Below are positions 1-9,026 of a stretch of 43,844 nucleotides of DNA, in pieces. The notes beneath the pieces were generated by a model that was given only the letters and a program-made list of their open reading frames with translations, did not search any database and was not told the DNA's origin. A program made the position numbers and the translations under genes. The stretch's first letter is position 1. The number at the start of each line of letters is the position of its first letter. This DNA is from an uncultured Bacteroidota bacterium (GTDB lineage Bacteria > Bacteroidota > Bacteroidia > Chitinophagales > Chitinophagaceae), in NCBI GenBank assembly GCA_903916555.1, contig CAIWXG010000017.1, forward strand, positions 1-43,844. The letters run 5' to 3'.

Positions 1-83
1 AACTCCTGAAGGATTTTTCTCTTTAAGGAAGACTCGTATTTATACGGTGAACCTCTTTTAGCTATTTTGATATTTTTTTCCAT
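1..83 (-). CDS. 5' end of an ORF running off the left edge (MEKNIKIAKRGSPYKYESSLKRKILQE...), possibly an IS3-type OrfA/HTH transposase N-terminus
   Basis: ATG on the minus strand at 83, open to the window edge. The basic N-terminus and 'YKYESSLKRKILQE' resemble transposase OrfA starts. Only 27 codons are visible. Confidence 0.35.
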   Translation of the reverse strand, partial: MEKNIKIAKRGSPYKYESSLKRKILQE

Positions 84-100
84 AAACACGCTTTTGCGTG

Positions 101-1180
101 TCAACCTATTTCAGGACAAGACATTTCTTTTTCTATTCTGCCTCTTCTTAACGGATTTGCAGTGTTAGCTACATATTCCTTACGGTTTTTTATTAAATCT
201 AAACATTTGAAAACAGCTTCTCTAAAAGAGGAAGGTTCTGCAAGGTTTTTACCGGCTATGTCGAACGCTGTACCATGGTCGGGCGATGTTCTTATAACGG
301 GCAAGCCGGCAGTAAAATTAACTCCTTCGCCCTGTGCAAGTGTTTTAAAAGCAACCAAACCTTGGTCGTGATACATGGCTAAAATAGCATCGAAAGAAGT
401 ATAATTACTACGGGCAAAAAACGAATCGGCACTAAATGGTCCAAATATTAAATTGCCATTTTGCTTCATTTGCTCAATTACCGGTTTTATAATTGTTTGT
501 TCTTCATTACCAATTTGCCCGTCATCGCTAGCATGCGGATTTAAACCTAACACGGCAATTTTGGGTTTATCTATGCCAAAATCTTTTATTAATGTTTCTT
601 TTAAAACTGCTAATTTAGACTGTAATAATTCTTTGGTAATAGTACTTGCAACTTTAGAAATGGGTATATGTTCTGTAACTAAAGCTACCCGCAAAAAATC
701 ATTAAAAAGAATCATTACCACTTCCTTTGCCCCAAACTTTTCTTTGAAATAGGGAGTATGTCCGGTGTAAGGAAAATCGGGTGTGTTGGTATTGCTTTTA
801 TGTATAGGTGCAGTAACTATGCCATCTAATTGCCCGTCTTTTAGGCATTGTGTAGCCACCATAAGCGACCGCAATGCATATTTACCCGATACATCGGTAA
901 GTATGCCGGGTTGTAACGGAACTTCCTCGTCCCAACAATTAAAGATATTAACTTGTTTTAAATTTAATTTAGTTAAATCTTTTGTGCTGTTAAAATTAAA
1001 AGTATGATTTACGGCAATACGTCTATAATAATTAATAACTTTATTGGATGCAAAAATTACCGGTGTACATAGCTCTAATATTCTATTATCAGAAAATGTT
1101 TTTATAATAACTTCCGTACCTATACCATTTAAATCACCGGTTGTAATACCAATCACCGGTTTTTCGTCATTTATTTCCAT
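101..1180 (-). CDS. pdxA: 4-hydroxythreonine-4-phosphate dehydrogenase
   Basis: Full-length ORF with PdxA-like motifs: 'PVIGITTGDLNGIGTEV', 'TAPIHK', 'GHTPYF', 'GLNPHASDDGQIGNEE', 'YHDQGLVAFK', 'RTSPDHGTAFDIAG'. Confidence 0.95.
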   Translation of the reverse strand: MEINDEKPVIGITTGDLNGIGTEVIIKTFSDNRILELCTPVIFASNKVINYYRRIAVNHTFNFNSTKDLTKLNLKQVNIFNCWDEEVPLQPGILTDVSGKYALRSLMVATQCLKDGQLDGIVTAPIHKSNTNTPDFPYTGHTPYFKEKFGAKEVVMILFNDFLRVALVTEHIPISKVASTITKELLQSKLAVLKETLIKDFGIDKPKIAVLGLNPHASDDGQIGNEEQTIIKPVIEQMKQNGNLIFGPFSADSFFARSNYTSFDAILAMYHDQGLVAFKTLAQGEGVNFTAGLPVIRTSPDHGTAFDIAGKNLAEPSSFREAVFKCLDLIKNRKEYVANTANPLRRGRIEKEMSCPEIG

Positions 1181-1198
1181 ATAATAAAAATAATATTT

Positions 1199-2635
1199 TT
1201 AATCATTTTGATAATTCATTAAAAAATCAATTAGCATTCTTAACCCATAAGCGGTTCCACCTGCAGGTATATAAGACTTTTTTGCTGTAGATAAAGATAC
1301 ACCTGCTATATCAAAATGCATCCAAGGGTAATCTATAAAATGTTCTAAGAATTTACCTGCTGTAATAGCCCCCCCTGTAGCCCCCCCTACATTTTTAATA
1401 TCTGCAATATCCGATTTTATCTGCTCGCCAAATTCGTTCCATAACGGGAACTCAATAAGTCTTTCGTATTGTCTAAGTCCGCTTTCGGTAAATTCATTTT
1501 TTATTTTCGCATCTGCAGTACCCATACATACAATGCCATGCTCACCGATAGCAGCAGCGGCAGCACCGGTTAAAGTTGCAAAATCTACTACTAATTCAGG
1601 GTCATATTTTTTGGCATAATGCAAGGCATCGGCTAATACCATACGTCCTTCGGCATCGGTATTTAATACTTCAACTGTTTTGCCACTATACATTGTTATT
1701 ACATCACCGGGTGCATAAGCATTTTCTCCGGGACGATTGTCTGTTGCCGGCACTAAAGCTATTACATGTAATGGCAGGTCTAATTTACTTATTGCATACA
1801 TAGCACTACTAACTAAAGCAGCACCACTCATATCGCTTTTCATTCTGTCCATAGAGGCAAGTGTGGGCTTCAAAGACAAGCCACCGGTATCAAAAACAAT
1901 ACCTTTACCTACAAGCACAATTGGTTTTTTATTGATAGGCTTTTTGGGTTTATGTTCCATTATTGTAAAAGTGGGTGGGTCTATACTGCCTTTATTAACT
2001 GCCAGCAGACCGCCCATTTTCTCTTTTTCAATCTTAGATTTATTTAAGACAGTCGTTTTAAAACCACTGTCTTTGCCCATCATTTCTATTTCTTCAGATA
2101 ACTGTTCGGCTGTTAAAAAATTTACCGGTTCGTTTACCAATGTACGCATTTTATAAATGGCATCGGTCATAACAGATAATTGTTCAACCTCTGTTTCTGT
2201 TGCGGTATTATTAGAAAAACAAATAGTATTTAATGAATAGGCTAATTTAGCACTATCACTACGATATTTTAAAAATTGATAGTTTGCTAATGCAATACCT
2301 TCTGCAACCAAAAGAGCTGCTTTATGTTCAGTAGATAAATTAGTAATTTTTATTGTAGTAAATTTATATTTATTACAAACTGCTTGTATTTCTGCACCTG
2401 CTTTTCTACATGTTTCGTAAGTTTCCCAAGCATTCTTTTTTTCTTTTAATAAATATATAATTACAAATTGATTATATTGGTTTATCGTAGCTATTGTATG
2501 TTCTTTTTCAAAAGAAGATTTTGCAAACTCGGCTTCTGCCGGGCTTATATTAGGTAATTCAGATAACGTTTTTTCGTCATTAATTATAAAAAGATGATTG
2601 CCTAATGTATTTTCTATTTCTATTTTAAATTCCAT
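1199..2635 (-). CDS. M17 leucyl aminopeptidase family protein
   Basis: Motifs 'VGKGIVFDTGGLSLKP', 'MKSDMSGAA', 'NTDAEGRMVLADAL' typical of M17 aminopeptidases. Confidence 0.93.
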   Translation of the reverse strand: MEFKIEIENTLGNHLFIINDEKTLSELPNISPAEAEFAKSSFEKEHTIATINQYNQFVIIYLLKEKKNAWETYETCRKAGAEIQAVCNKYKFTTIKITNLSTEHKAALLVAEGIALANYQFLKYRSDSAKLAYSLNTICFSNNTATETEVEQLSVMTDAIYKMRTLVNEPVNFLTAEQLSEEIEMMGKDSGFKTTVLNKSKIEKEKMGGLLAVNKGSIDPPTFTIMEHKPKKPINKKPIVLVGKGIVFDTGGLSLKPTLASMDRMKSDMSGAALVSSAMYAISKLDLPLHVIALVPATDNRPGENAYAPGDVITMYSGKTVEVLNTDAEGRMVLADALHYAKKYDPELVVDFATLTGAAAAAIGEHGIVCMGTADAKIKNEFTESGLRQYERLIEFPLWNEFGEQIKSDIADIKNVGGATGGAITAGKFLEHFIDYPWMHFDIAGVSLSTAKKSYIPAGGTAYGLRMLIDFLMNYQND

Positions 2636-2757
2636 TGTGTAAAATTAGTTATTATGCTGCGAAGTTAAACGAATATAATAGGGAATGAAAACTATTGCTT
2701 GTAGTTTTAGCATAACAAAAACGAATTACTTTTGCTATTATAAAATAAGAAACATTA

Positions 2758-3726
2758 TTATATTGCTAAAACACGTATTAATTCAAGCATATCTTTACTT
2801 ATAGGGTTGCAGCCTTTTACTACATTTTTAAAAGGTGTATAAACAATTTCATTATTTACAATGCCTGCCATAACCTGTGTATTGCCATTTTTTAGTGCAA
2901 GTATAGCTGCATGTCCTAATCTTGAAGCCAGTATTCTGTCGGCACAAGAAGGGTTGCCGCCTCTTTGTATATGTCCTAAAACACAAGTACGAACATCGAG
3001 CAAAGGAAACTGTTCTATAATTTTTGATGATATCTCTCTTGCACCACCAAAGTCATCGCCTTCGGCAACTACTATTAAATGCACCGATTTTTTCCTGCGT
3101 TCATCGCGGTCTATTCTGTCTATAACTTCATTTATATCTGTTACTTCCTCCGGAATGAGTATATCTTCTGCCCCACTTGCTATGCCGCTATATAAGGCAA
3201 TATAGCCGGCATCTCTGCCCATTACCTCAATAATAAATATACGGTTATGTGCCTCAGCGGTATCTTTTATTTTGTCTATTGCCTCTACGGCAGTGTTTAC
3301 AGCAGTATCAAAGCCAATTGTAAAATCAGAACCTATAATATCTTTATCTATGGTGCAGGGTATGCCTACAGCCGGTATTGTATATTTTTCAAAAAAGTGA
3401 ACTGCCCCTCTAAAAGTGCCATCTCCGCCACACATCACTAAGCCCTCAATATTATGATGCATTAATTGATTATAGGCTTTTTGCATACCTGCATCGGTCA
3501 TAAACTCTTTACTGCGAGATGTTTTAAGAATGGTACCACCCCGTTTTATAATATCAGATACGTCTGTGGTTTGCATTGGTATTATATCTCCTTCTATCAT
3601 GCCCTGATATCCCCTTCTTATTCCCATCATCTCCATACCGTAAAATATACCTGTGCGTACTACTGCCCTTATAGCTGCGTTCATTCCCGGACTGTCGCCG
3701 CCTGATGTAAGTATGCCAATTTTCAT
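2758..3726 (-). CDS. pfkA: ATP-dependent 6-phosphofructokinase
   Basis: 'GILTSGGDSPGMNAAIRAVVR', 'GGDGTFRGA', 'PCTIDKDI', 'EVMGRDAGYIAL', 'LGHIQRGGNPSCADR'. Confidence 0.95.
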   Translation of the reverse strand: MKIGILTSGGDSPGMNAAIRAVVRTGIFYGMEMMGIRRGYQGMIEGDIIPMQTTDVSDIIKRGGTILKTSRSKEFMTDAGMQKAYNQLMHHNIEGLVMCGGDGTFRGAVHFFEKYTIPAVGIPCTIDKDIIGSDFTIGFDTAVNTAVEAIDKIKDTAEAHNRIFIIEVMGRDAGYIALYSGIASGAEDILIPEEVTDINEVIDRIDRDERRKKSVHLIVVAEGDDFGGAREISSKIIEQFPLLDVRTCVLGHIQRGGNPSCADRILASRLGHAAILALKNGNTQVMAGIVNNEIVYTPFKNVVKGCNPISKDMLELIRVLAI

Positions 3727-3813
3727 AAAATTTATTTGTATGTTTATAATTTGCTGTAAATTAAGAAATATTATTGTTACAATTACTAATTTTGAACTCT
3801 AAGCTATTCTAAT

Positions 3814-4944
3814 TTGTTTTATATTATAAGATGTATATTTTGTATATGGTTTATTTCCTGTGCTTCTGTTTATACCTACGCACAGCCTACAGCTTCTCAT
3901 TCGCCGGAAATGGAACAAATGCATGAAAATGCTATGCAATATGCAAAACGAGGCAATTATAAAGATGCAATACTCATTTACAAACAAATTATTAGTCTGC
4001 AGCCTAATAATATATTATTGCAAAAAGAAGTAGGAGAAATTTATTTTTTGAATAAAGACTATCAGGAAGCTGTAAAAAAATTAAAACCGCTTTTAAATAA
4101 ATTACCACAAAAAGAGCCTTCAACAACTTTTATTGCAGGTGCATCAGTACCCGAAATTGTTGCCGGCTCGCAGTTATACCTTAAAAAGTATAATGCATCT
4201 CTTAAAACTATAAAGCAAGGCATGCTAATTATTCCTGATTCTAAAGGTGGTTTATATACTATAAAGGGAATGGTTTATGAAAATAAGCATAAAAAACTAA
4301 AAGCACTTAATGCTTATTTACAAGGTATAAAGCATGATACAAATTGCTATAGCAATTATTATTATGCAGCAAAAATCTATTTACATTCTCGCAATCTAGT
4401 ACCGGGTTTATTACTTTCAGAAATGTATTTAATTCTTGATTTTAATAAAGAAATGAATGTACAAAAAACAGACCTGAAAAAGGAAATGTTTGCTAAATAT
4501 AAAGAACTGTACGAAAACTTACTTACCAATAAAGAGCCTACTAACAGTAAGAAACTAAGTAATGGAACAAGTTTTGAAAATAAAGTAACAACAATTTTAA
4601 AAAAATTGACACCTGTATTAAGTGATGGTATTACAACAGAAAACCTGACTATGTATCGCACAAGGTTTTTAATTGAGTGGTTAGATACGGCAAATTATAC
4701 ACCGTTTCCATTGTTTGATTATCAACGAGTACTTGCAGCCAATGGTTATTTTGATATTTATAACCAAATGCTTTTTGGCGAAACAGAAGACACGTTACAA
4801 TATAAAGCTTGGAATCAGTTTCATGCCGGGGACATGCAAAAGCTTGATTCTTTTATTACCTCTAATAAAATGATAACAGATGTATTGATACCGTTTTTTA
4901 ATAAACGGCATTACAAAAAATCTTTTTTCAAAGCAACGTATTGA
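3814..4944 (+). CDS. TPR-containing exported protein
   Basis: Hydrophobic N-terminus ending 'TYAQ', followed by TPR-like repeats ('AMQYAKRGNYKDAILIYKQIISLQPNN'). Confidence 0.7.
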   Translation: MFYIIRCIFCIWFISCASVYTYAQPTASHSPEMEQMHENAMQYAKRGNYKDAILIYKQIISLQPNNILLQKEVGEIYFLNKDYQEAVKKLKPLLNKLPQKEPSTTFIAGASVPEIVAGSQLYLKKYNASLKTIKQGMLIIPDSKGGLYTIKGMVYENKHKKLKALNAYLQGIKHDTNCYSNYYYAAKIYLHSRNLVPGLLLSEMYLILDFNKEMNVQKTDLKKEMFAKYKELYENLLTNKEPTNSKKLSNGTSFENKVTTILKKLTPVLSDGITTENLTMYRTRFLIEWLDTANYTPFPLFDYQRVLAANGYFDIYNQMLFGETEDTLQYKAWNQFHAGDMQKLDSFITSNKMITDVLIPFFNKRHYKKSFFKATY

Positions 4945-5381
4945 AAGGGTTTAGTTTGTTTAAATAATATATTAGCAAAATTATTTCTATAAATAATTAT
5001 CCTGTCTCCCCAAATAGTACGCAGTACATTAGGAAGTATAAATAAAGATTGTACTTATGAACACATTCAAAATACTGTTGATAAATAAAAAAATGGAATA
5101 GCTCAGGTAAAAATAAAATTAGGTAGTCTGTTGTTTCTAGAGTACAAAATGTAAATAAAATTAGTATATTTATCTGTTTATTTCCTATTATCTATTTATA
5201 ATAATAGGAAATTTTCTAATCAAAATACAATTTGCTTTTTGGTTAAAAAAATGTTTAAGGCTTTGTTTAATATTGAAAAATTAAAAATTGGCTTAGATTT
5301 GTAAACTGTAAAAATGTAATTCAATACAATAAAAACAGAATATATATAATATATATTAAAAATGATATTTATTCCTGCTGA

Positions 5382-5436
5382 CATCGCGGGCGTTGCCCTA
5401 TACTATACTATTAAGCCCCCGACTATACGGGCAGGC
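5382..5436 (-). repeat. Short interspersed palindromic-repeat-like element (copy 1, minus orientation)
   Basis: The reverse complement contains GGGGGCTTAATAGTATAGTATAGGGCAACGCCC, which aligns with 22700-22740 (shared GGGCTTAATA ... ATAG.ATAGGGC). Contains hairpin GGGC-GTT-GCCC. Confidence 0.55.
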
Positions 5437-5529
5437 ATGGCTCCCTAATATAAATTTTATACCAATTTTAATGTCTAATGAGTATAACAATTAGTCTTTC
5501 TAAGAAATTTTTATATTTAAAAAAATTAT

Positions 5530-5736
5530 TTGTTCTTATATTTACACAAATCTAACTTTATAATGAAAGAATCTATTTGGAATCAAATTCTTATTTACCT
5601 CTATATTCGTAAAAGAAATCCGGATGCACCTAAAAATATTGACTTGAAATTAATGCATGGAATCAATAGAATCTCTATTGTTCTATTTTTATTTGCGATT
5701 ATAATAATAATTCTTAGGCTTTTGATTAGACGTTAA
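5530..5736 (+). CDS. Small single-TM conserved protein (resembles small Bacteroidota membrane proteins such as DUF6728); start may be the internal Met at 5563
   Basis: 'YLYIRKRNPDAPKNIDLKLMHGINRISIVLFLFAIIIIILRLL': soluble N-terminus plus one C-terminal TM helix. Confidence 0.55.
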   Translation: MFLYLHKSNFIMKESIWNQILIYLYIRKRNPDAPKNIDLKLMHGINRISIVLFLFAIIIIILRLLIRR

Positions 5737-5834
5737 AAGAAAAATTCATTTATTTAAAGTAGAAAACAGAACTAAATAACCATTCAAAGGTCTTCACTTG
5801 TGGAATAACGGTGTATTAAAAAATAAAAACTATA

Positions 5835-5878
5835 AAAAAGCATAAGGAACATAGTTTTGTATGTTCCTTATGCTTTTT
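5835..5878. terminator. Strong bidirectional hairpin terminator
   Basis: Perfect 19-bp stem AAAAAGCATAAGGAACATA / TATGTTCCTTATGCTTTTT, loop GTTTTG, A5/T5 ends; just past the 3' end of the 5902-6354 minus gene. Confidence 0.85.
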
Positions 5879-5901
5879 AAATAATTATTTATAAGCAGAT
5901 A

Positions 5902-6354
5902 CTAAAGAGCAATAGCATAAATAACTTTACACTTTTCACTTTCGTCTGTTCTTATTAAAGTAAGGTGATTCGTTTCAACCATTGGCACTAAATACTGCAC
6001 AATAACGTTTGTTTTTGCCCTTTTAAGTGTAAGCAGTAAATTACCTACTTCATCGGTAGTAATAGAGTAAGTACCTGTTTCTCTGGGGTTATCACGCATG
6101 TCTTTATAAACTCTTACATAAGTACCATAATTTACATTATTACCATTAGATGCAGTAATTTGTAAAGAAGAATAATAGTGAATAAACTCACCATCGGTAC
6201 CATTGTTAAGATTATCAGGGCATTTCATAGCTATGAAATACCACTTTTTATCAAGTAAGTCGGCCCTATTAATATTAGAGCTTTGTGCGTTAACACTAAG
6301 AGGTATTGCAAATAAGCATACCAGAAGAATAGTTCTGAGCATAGTTTTTATCAT
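5902..6354 (-). CDS. Exported hypothetical protein (possibly lipocalin-like)
   Basis: Signal peptide 'MIKTMLRTILLVCLFAIPLSVNAQ'; beta-rich remainder with 'LLDKKWYFIAMKCP'. Confidence 0.6.
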   Translation of the reverse strand: MIKTMLRTILLVCLFAIPLSVNAQSSNINRADLLDKKWYFIAMKCPDNLNNGTDGEFIHYYSSLQITASNGNNVNYGTYVRVYKDMRDNPRETGTYSITTDEVGNLLLTLKRAKTNVIVQYLVPMVETNHLTLIRTDESEKCKVIYAIAL

Positions 6355-6633
6355 AAAAATAATTTCTTCGGAGTAAAAGTAATAAAAACTGTGATAATTT
6401 TTAATTTAGGTGTGCAAATTAACCAATATAATTTATTTAAAGTAAAATTAGCGGTCTTTTTTATTGTATTACCTTATAATTTGTTTGAAGCAAGTATTTT
6501 TTATGACATGTTTTGATAATTGCAGCTTTATGTTGATTTAAAAATAAATTTAATATAAATAAACTATAAATAATTCTTTTAAGTTAAACACTACTTTATT
6601 TAATTTTAAATGCAAAAAGAAAAGAAATAAAGG

Positions 6634-6641
6634 TAAATTTG
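6634..6641 (+). promoter_or_regulatory. Candidate Bacteroidota -7 element upstream of mgtE
   Basis: TAAATTTG matches TAnnTTTG, about 93 bp upstream of the CDS. Confidence 0.35.
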
Positions 6642-6733
6642 CTTGTTTTTCAGTAAATAGGATTCATTTTTAAGAATAATATTATATAATTTATTCTTAT
6701 TATTTTTTAATTTAATAAAACAAGTTATGGGAG

Positions 6734-8110
6734 ATGCTGGTTCAGAACATAAGAGAGAAAATTCTGGAGGGAGACCTCAGCGAACTATTGCACCACAGCA
6801 AGGATGAAGACTATCCGGCAGAGGTTTCAAAATTATTGGAATCGCTGCCTAAGGAATATGCTTTACATGCTTTTCTTGCTTTGCCCGAAAGTATTCAGAT
6901 TAAAATATTCCCTTTCTTAGACCACGAAATGCAAAAAGGTGTTTTGGAAGAGATTCCAAAACCTCAGGTATCTAATATCTTAAATACGCTAGAGTCGAAC
7001 GACAGAATAGCATTTTTTGATACTATTGATGGTCTTGAAATAACAGAATATCTAAACCTGCTGAATGATAAAAACAGATTAGCAACGTATGATTTATTGG
7101 GTTATCCCGAACAAAGTGTTGCTAGGCTTATAAATACCAATTTTACCACCGTACGCAAAGAATGGACTATTGCACAGGCTATAGAACACCTGCGCCGTTT
7201 CTATACGGATACGCCTGCCGCAAACGTTATTTTCGTTGTTGACAATAATGGCAAATTAATAGATGACATACCTATTAGAAGACTTGTATTAAACGAACAA
7301 TCGAAAACCATACAGGATATTATGGATGGTTTTTATGTAAAGTTAGACATACAAGATGGTATAGACAGTGCCATACAGAAATTTAAGGAATATGACAGAG
7401 TTGCTTTGCCGGTAACAAACAGTAATAATATTTTATTGGGTGTTGTAACCATAGATGATGTTATTGATGAAGCTGAAGAGAAAGACACAAAGGAAATGCA
7501 GCAATTCGGGGGCTTGGAATCATTAGATTTGCCATACGTAAAAACTCGTTTCTTTACTATGATACAGAAGCGTGCCGGCTGGCTTATCATCTTGTTTTTA
7601 AGCGAGATGCTTACTGCCACTGCTATGCAGGTTTATGAAGGTAAATTAGAGAGTTTGGTTGTATTAACAATGTTTATACCGCTTATTATGTCAAGTGGCG
7701 GTAATAGCGGGTCGCAGGCTGCAACCTTAATTATTAGGGCGATGGCGCTTAAAGAATTGTCGCCTAAAGATTGGTGGTATGTAATGCGTAGAGAAATATT
7801 TTCAGGACTTACATTAGGTTTAATATTAGGTACAATTGGTTTTATACGTATAGCTATCTGGCAAAAAGTAGGTTGGTTTGATTACGATAAACATCACGAC
7901 CACCCATGGCCACTTGTAGCCCTTACGGTATCCTTATCGCTCATAGGTATTGTTTTATGGGGTACACTTACCGGTTCTATGATACCTATTATATTAAAAC
8001 GGCTTAAATTAGACCCTGCAGCAGCCTCAGCCCCATTTGTAGCTACATTGGTGGACGTAACCGGTTTAGTTATTTACTTTAGCGTAGCAACTATGGTATT
8101 GCATATATAA
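6734..8110 (+). CDS. mgtE: Magnesium transporter MgtE
   Basis: MgtE N-domain, CBS pair and TM domain with 'PLIMSSGGNSGSQAATLIIRAMAL' and 'PFVATLVDVTGLVIYF'. Confidence 0.95.
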   Translation: MLVQNIREKILEGDLSELLHHSKDEDYPAEVSKLLESLPKEYALHAFLALPESIQIKIFPFLDHEMQKGVLEEIPKPQVSNILNTLESNDRIAFFDTIDGLEITEYLNLLNDKNRLATYDLLGYPEQSVARLINTNFTTVRKEWTIAQAIEHLRRFYTDTPAANVIFVVDNNGKLIDDIPIRRLVLNEQSKTIQDIMDGFYVKLDIQDGIDSAIQKFKEYDRVALPVTNSNNILLGVVTIDDVIDEAEEKDTKEMQQFGGLESLDLPYVKTRFFTMIQKRAGWLIILFLSEMLTATAMQVYEGKLESLVVLTMFIPLIMSSGGNSGSQAATLIIRAMALKELSPKDWWYVMRREIFSGLTLGLILGTIGFIRIAIWQKVGWFDYDKHHDHPWPLVALTVSLSLIGIVLWGTLTGSMIPIILKRLKLDPAAASAPFVATLVDVTGLVIYFSVATMVLHI

Positions 8111-8176
8111 GGGTAAAATGATTTATGTTATTTAGGTATGTGTACTATTTTATTTATGTTTGTAAAAAGAAATTGT

Positions 8177-8410
8177 ATGAAAACGGCAGAACATCTTTTT
8201 AAAAATATTGTAGAAATAGTATATAATTTACTGTTGGAGTTTAAAGAAGATTTAAAAAATCTTTTAGATCGGAATATTGCAGATACAAGCACGATGAAAT
8301 GTTAGCTTACTAATCAGCAAGCTAAAAAAGAACACCAACTAGGCAAACTTAAGTTCTCTGATAACATTGATTCACTAGCATTATTTGAGTGCAATCTTCA
8401 TCTCTTATAA
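8177..8410 (+). pseudogene. Possible decayed small gene with one in-frame TAG
   Basis: Single frame MKTAEHLFKNIVEIVYNLLLEFKEDLKNLLDRNIADTSTMKC*LTNQQAKKEHQLGKLKFSDNIDSLALFECNLHLL*, amber at 8303-8305. Confidence 0.35.
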
Positions 8411-8525
8411 AGCAGGTATTGTAGATAAATAAGAGGAATGTATTTATAGTAGTGAAAGATATTTCTTTGGAATTAAAAATAGTATTGAGCTATGCAATTT
8501 CAATTACGCTTCAGTACTATGAATA

Positions 8526-8579
8526 CGTTCGGGGAACGGGTTTATTCTCGTTTCCTGATGCCCTACGGAACATCAGGAA
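8526..8579. repeat. Double-hairpin REP-like element
   Basis: CGTTC-GGG-GAACG (8526-8538) and TTCCTGATG-CCCTACGGAA-CATCAGGAA (8552-8579), both perfect stems. Confidence 0.55.
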
Positions 8580-8605
8580 GAACGCATAGTGAAAATTTAA
8601 AGAAT

Positions 8606-8941
8606 ATGAATAAAGGAAAGATAATAAACATAATAACTATCTCAATTTCGTTATTGTGCTTAATTGCGTACATAATTTATGTCAATATTTATTATAAACA
8701 CTTCAATGAAACAAAGATAAATTCAGTAGTAATAAAATCAGATGATTGGATGAAAAATGCGATGATATTTGATTTTGCAGATGGTAATTCTGTGTCATTT
8801 CATGCTCCTTGGGGATACAAAATGTTAATAGGGGATTCTGTGTCTAAGCCTGCTGGCAGCTCTATTTTTAAAGTATATAGAAAAGACAACAATGATATTT
8901 ATGTTCTTTATAAAGAATATGATAATAATGAAGATAATTAA
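8606..8941 (+). CDS. Hypothetical membrane-anchored protein (start moved from 8492 to the internal Met)
   Basis: MNKGKIINIITISISLLCLIAYIIY... N-terminal TM segment. The 38 upstream residues in the ORF track are translated from the hairpin repeat. Confidence 0.55.
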   Translation: MNKGKIINIITISISLLCLIAYIIYVNIYYKHFNETKINSVVIKSDDWMKNAMIFDFADGNSVSFHAPWGYKMLIGDSVSKPAGSSIFKVYRKDNNDIYVLYKEYDNNEDN

Positions 8942-8982
8942 AATAATTGTAACACTAATGTTGCACGTTTCCCCAGTTCTTC

Positions 8983-9012
8983 CTTATTTCCTGCTGGGTA
9001 TCAAGAAATAAG
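8983..9012. terminator. Candidate terminator between convergent genes
   Basis: 8-bp perfect stem CTTATTTC / GAAATAAG with a 14-nt loop, between convergent ORFs ending at 8941 and 9027; no clear T-tract. Confidence 0.35.
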
Positions 9013-9026
9013 TAACAAATAAGCTG

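Noticed and set aside
1737-2156. 139-aa plus-strand ORF
   Set aside because: Fully antisense to the M17 aminopeptidase; low plausibility as a gene.
3799-3987. 62-aa minus-strand ORF
   Set aside because: Antisense to the TPR gene start, with no supporting motifs.
5091-5160. tRNA-like start 'GGAATAGCTCAGGTAAAA'
   Set aside because: Resembles a tRNA D-arm, but no anticodon arm, T-arm (GGTTCRA) or acceptor complement follows.
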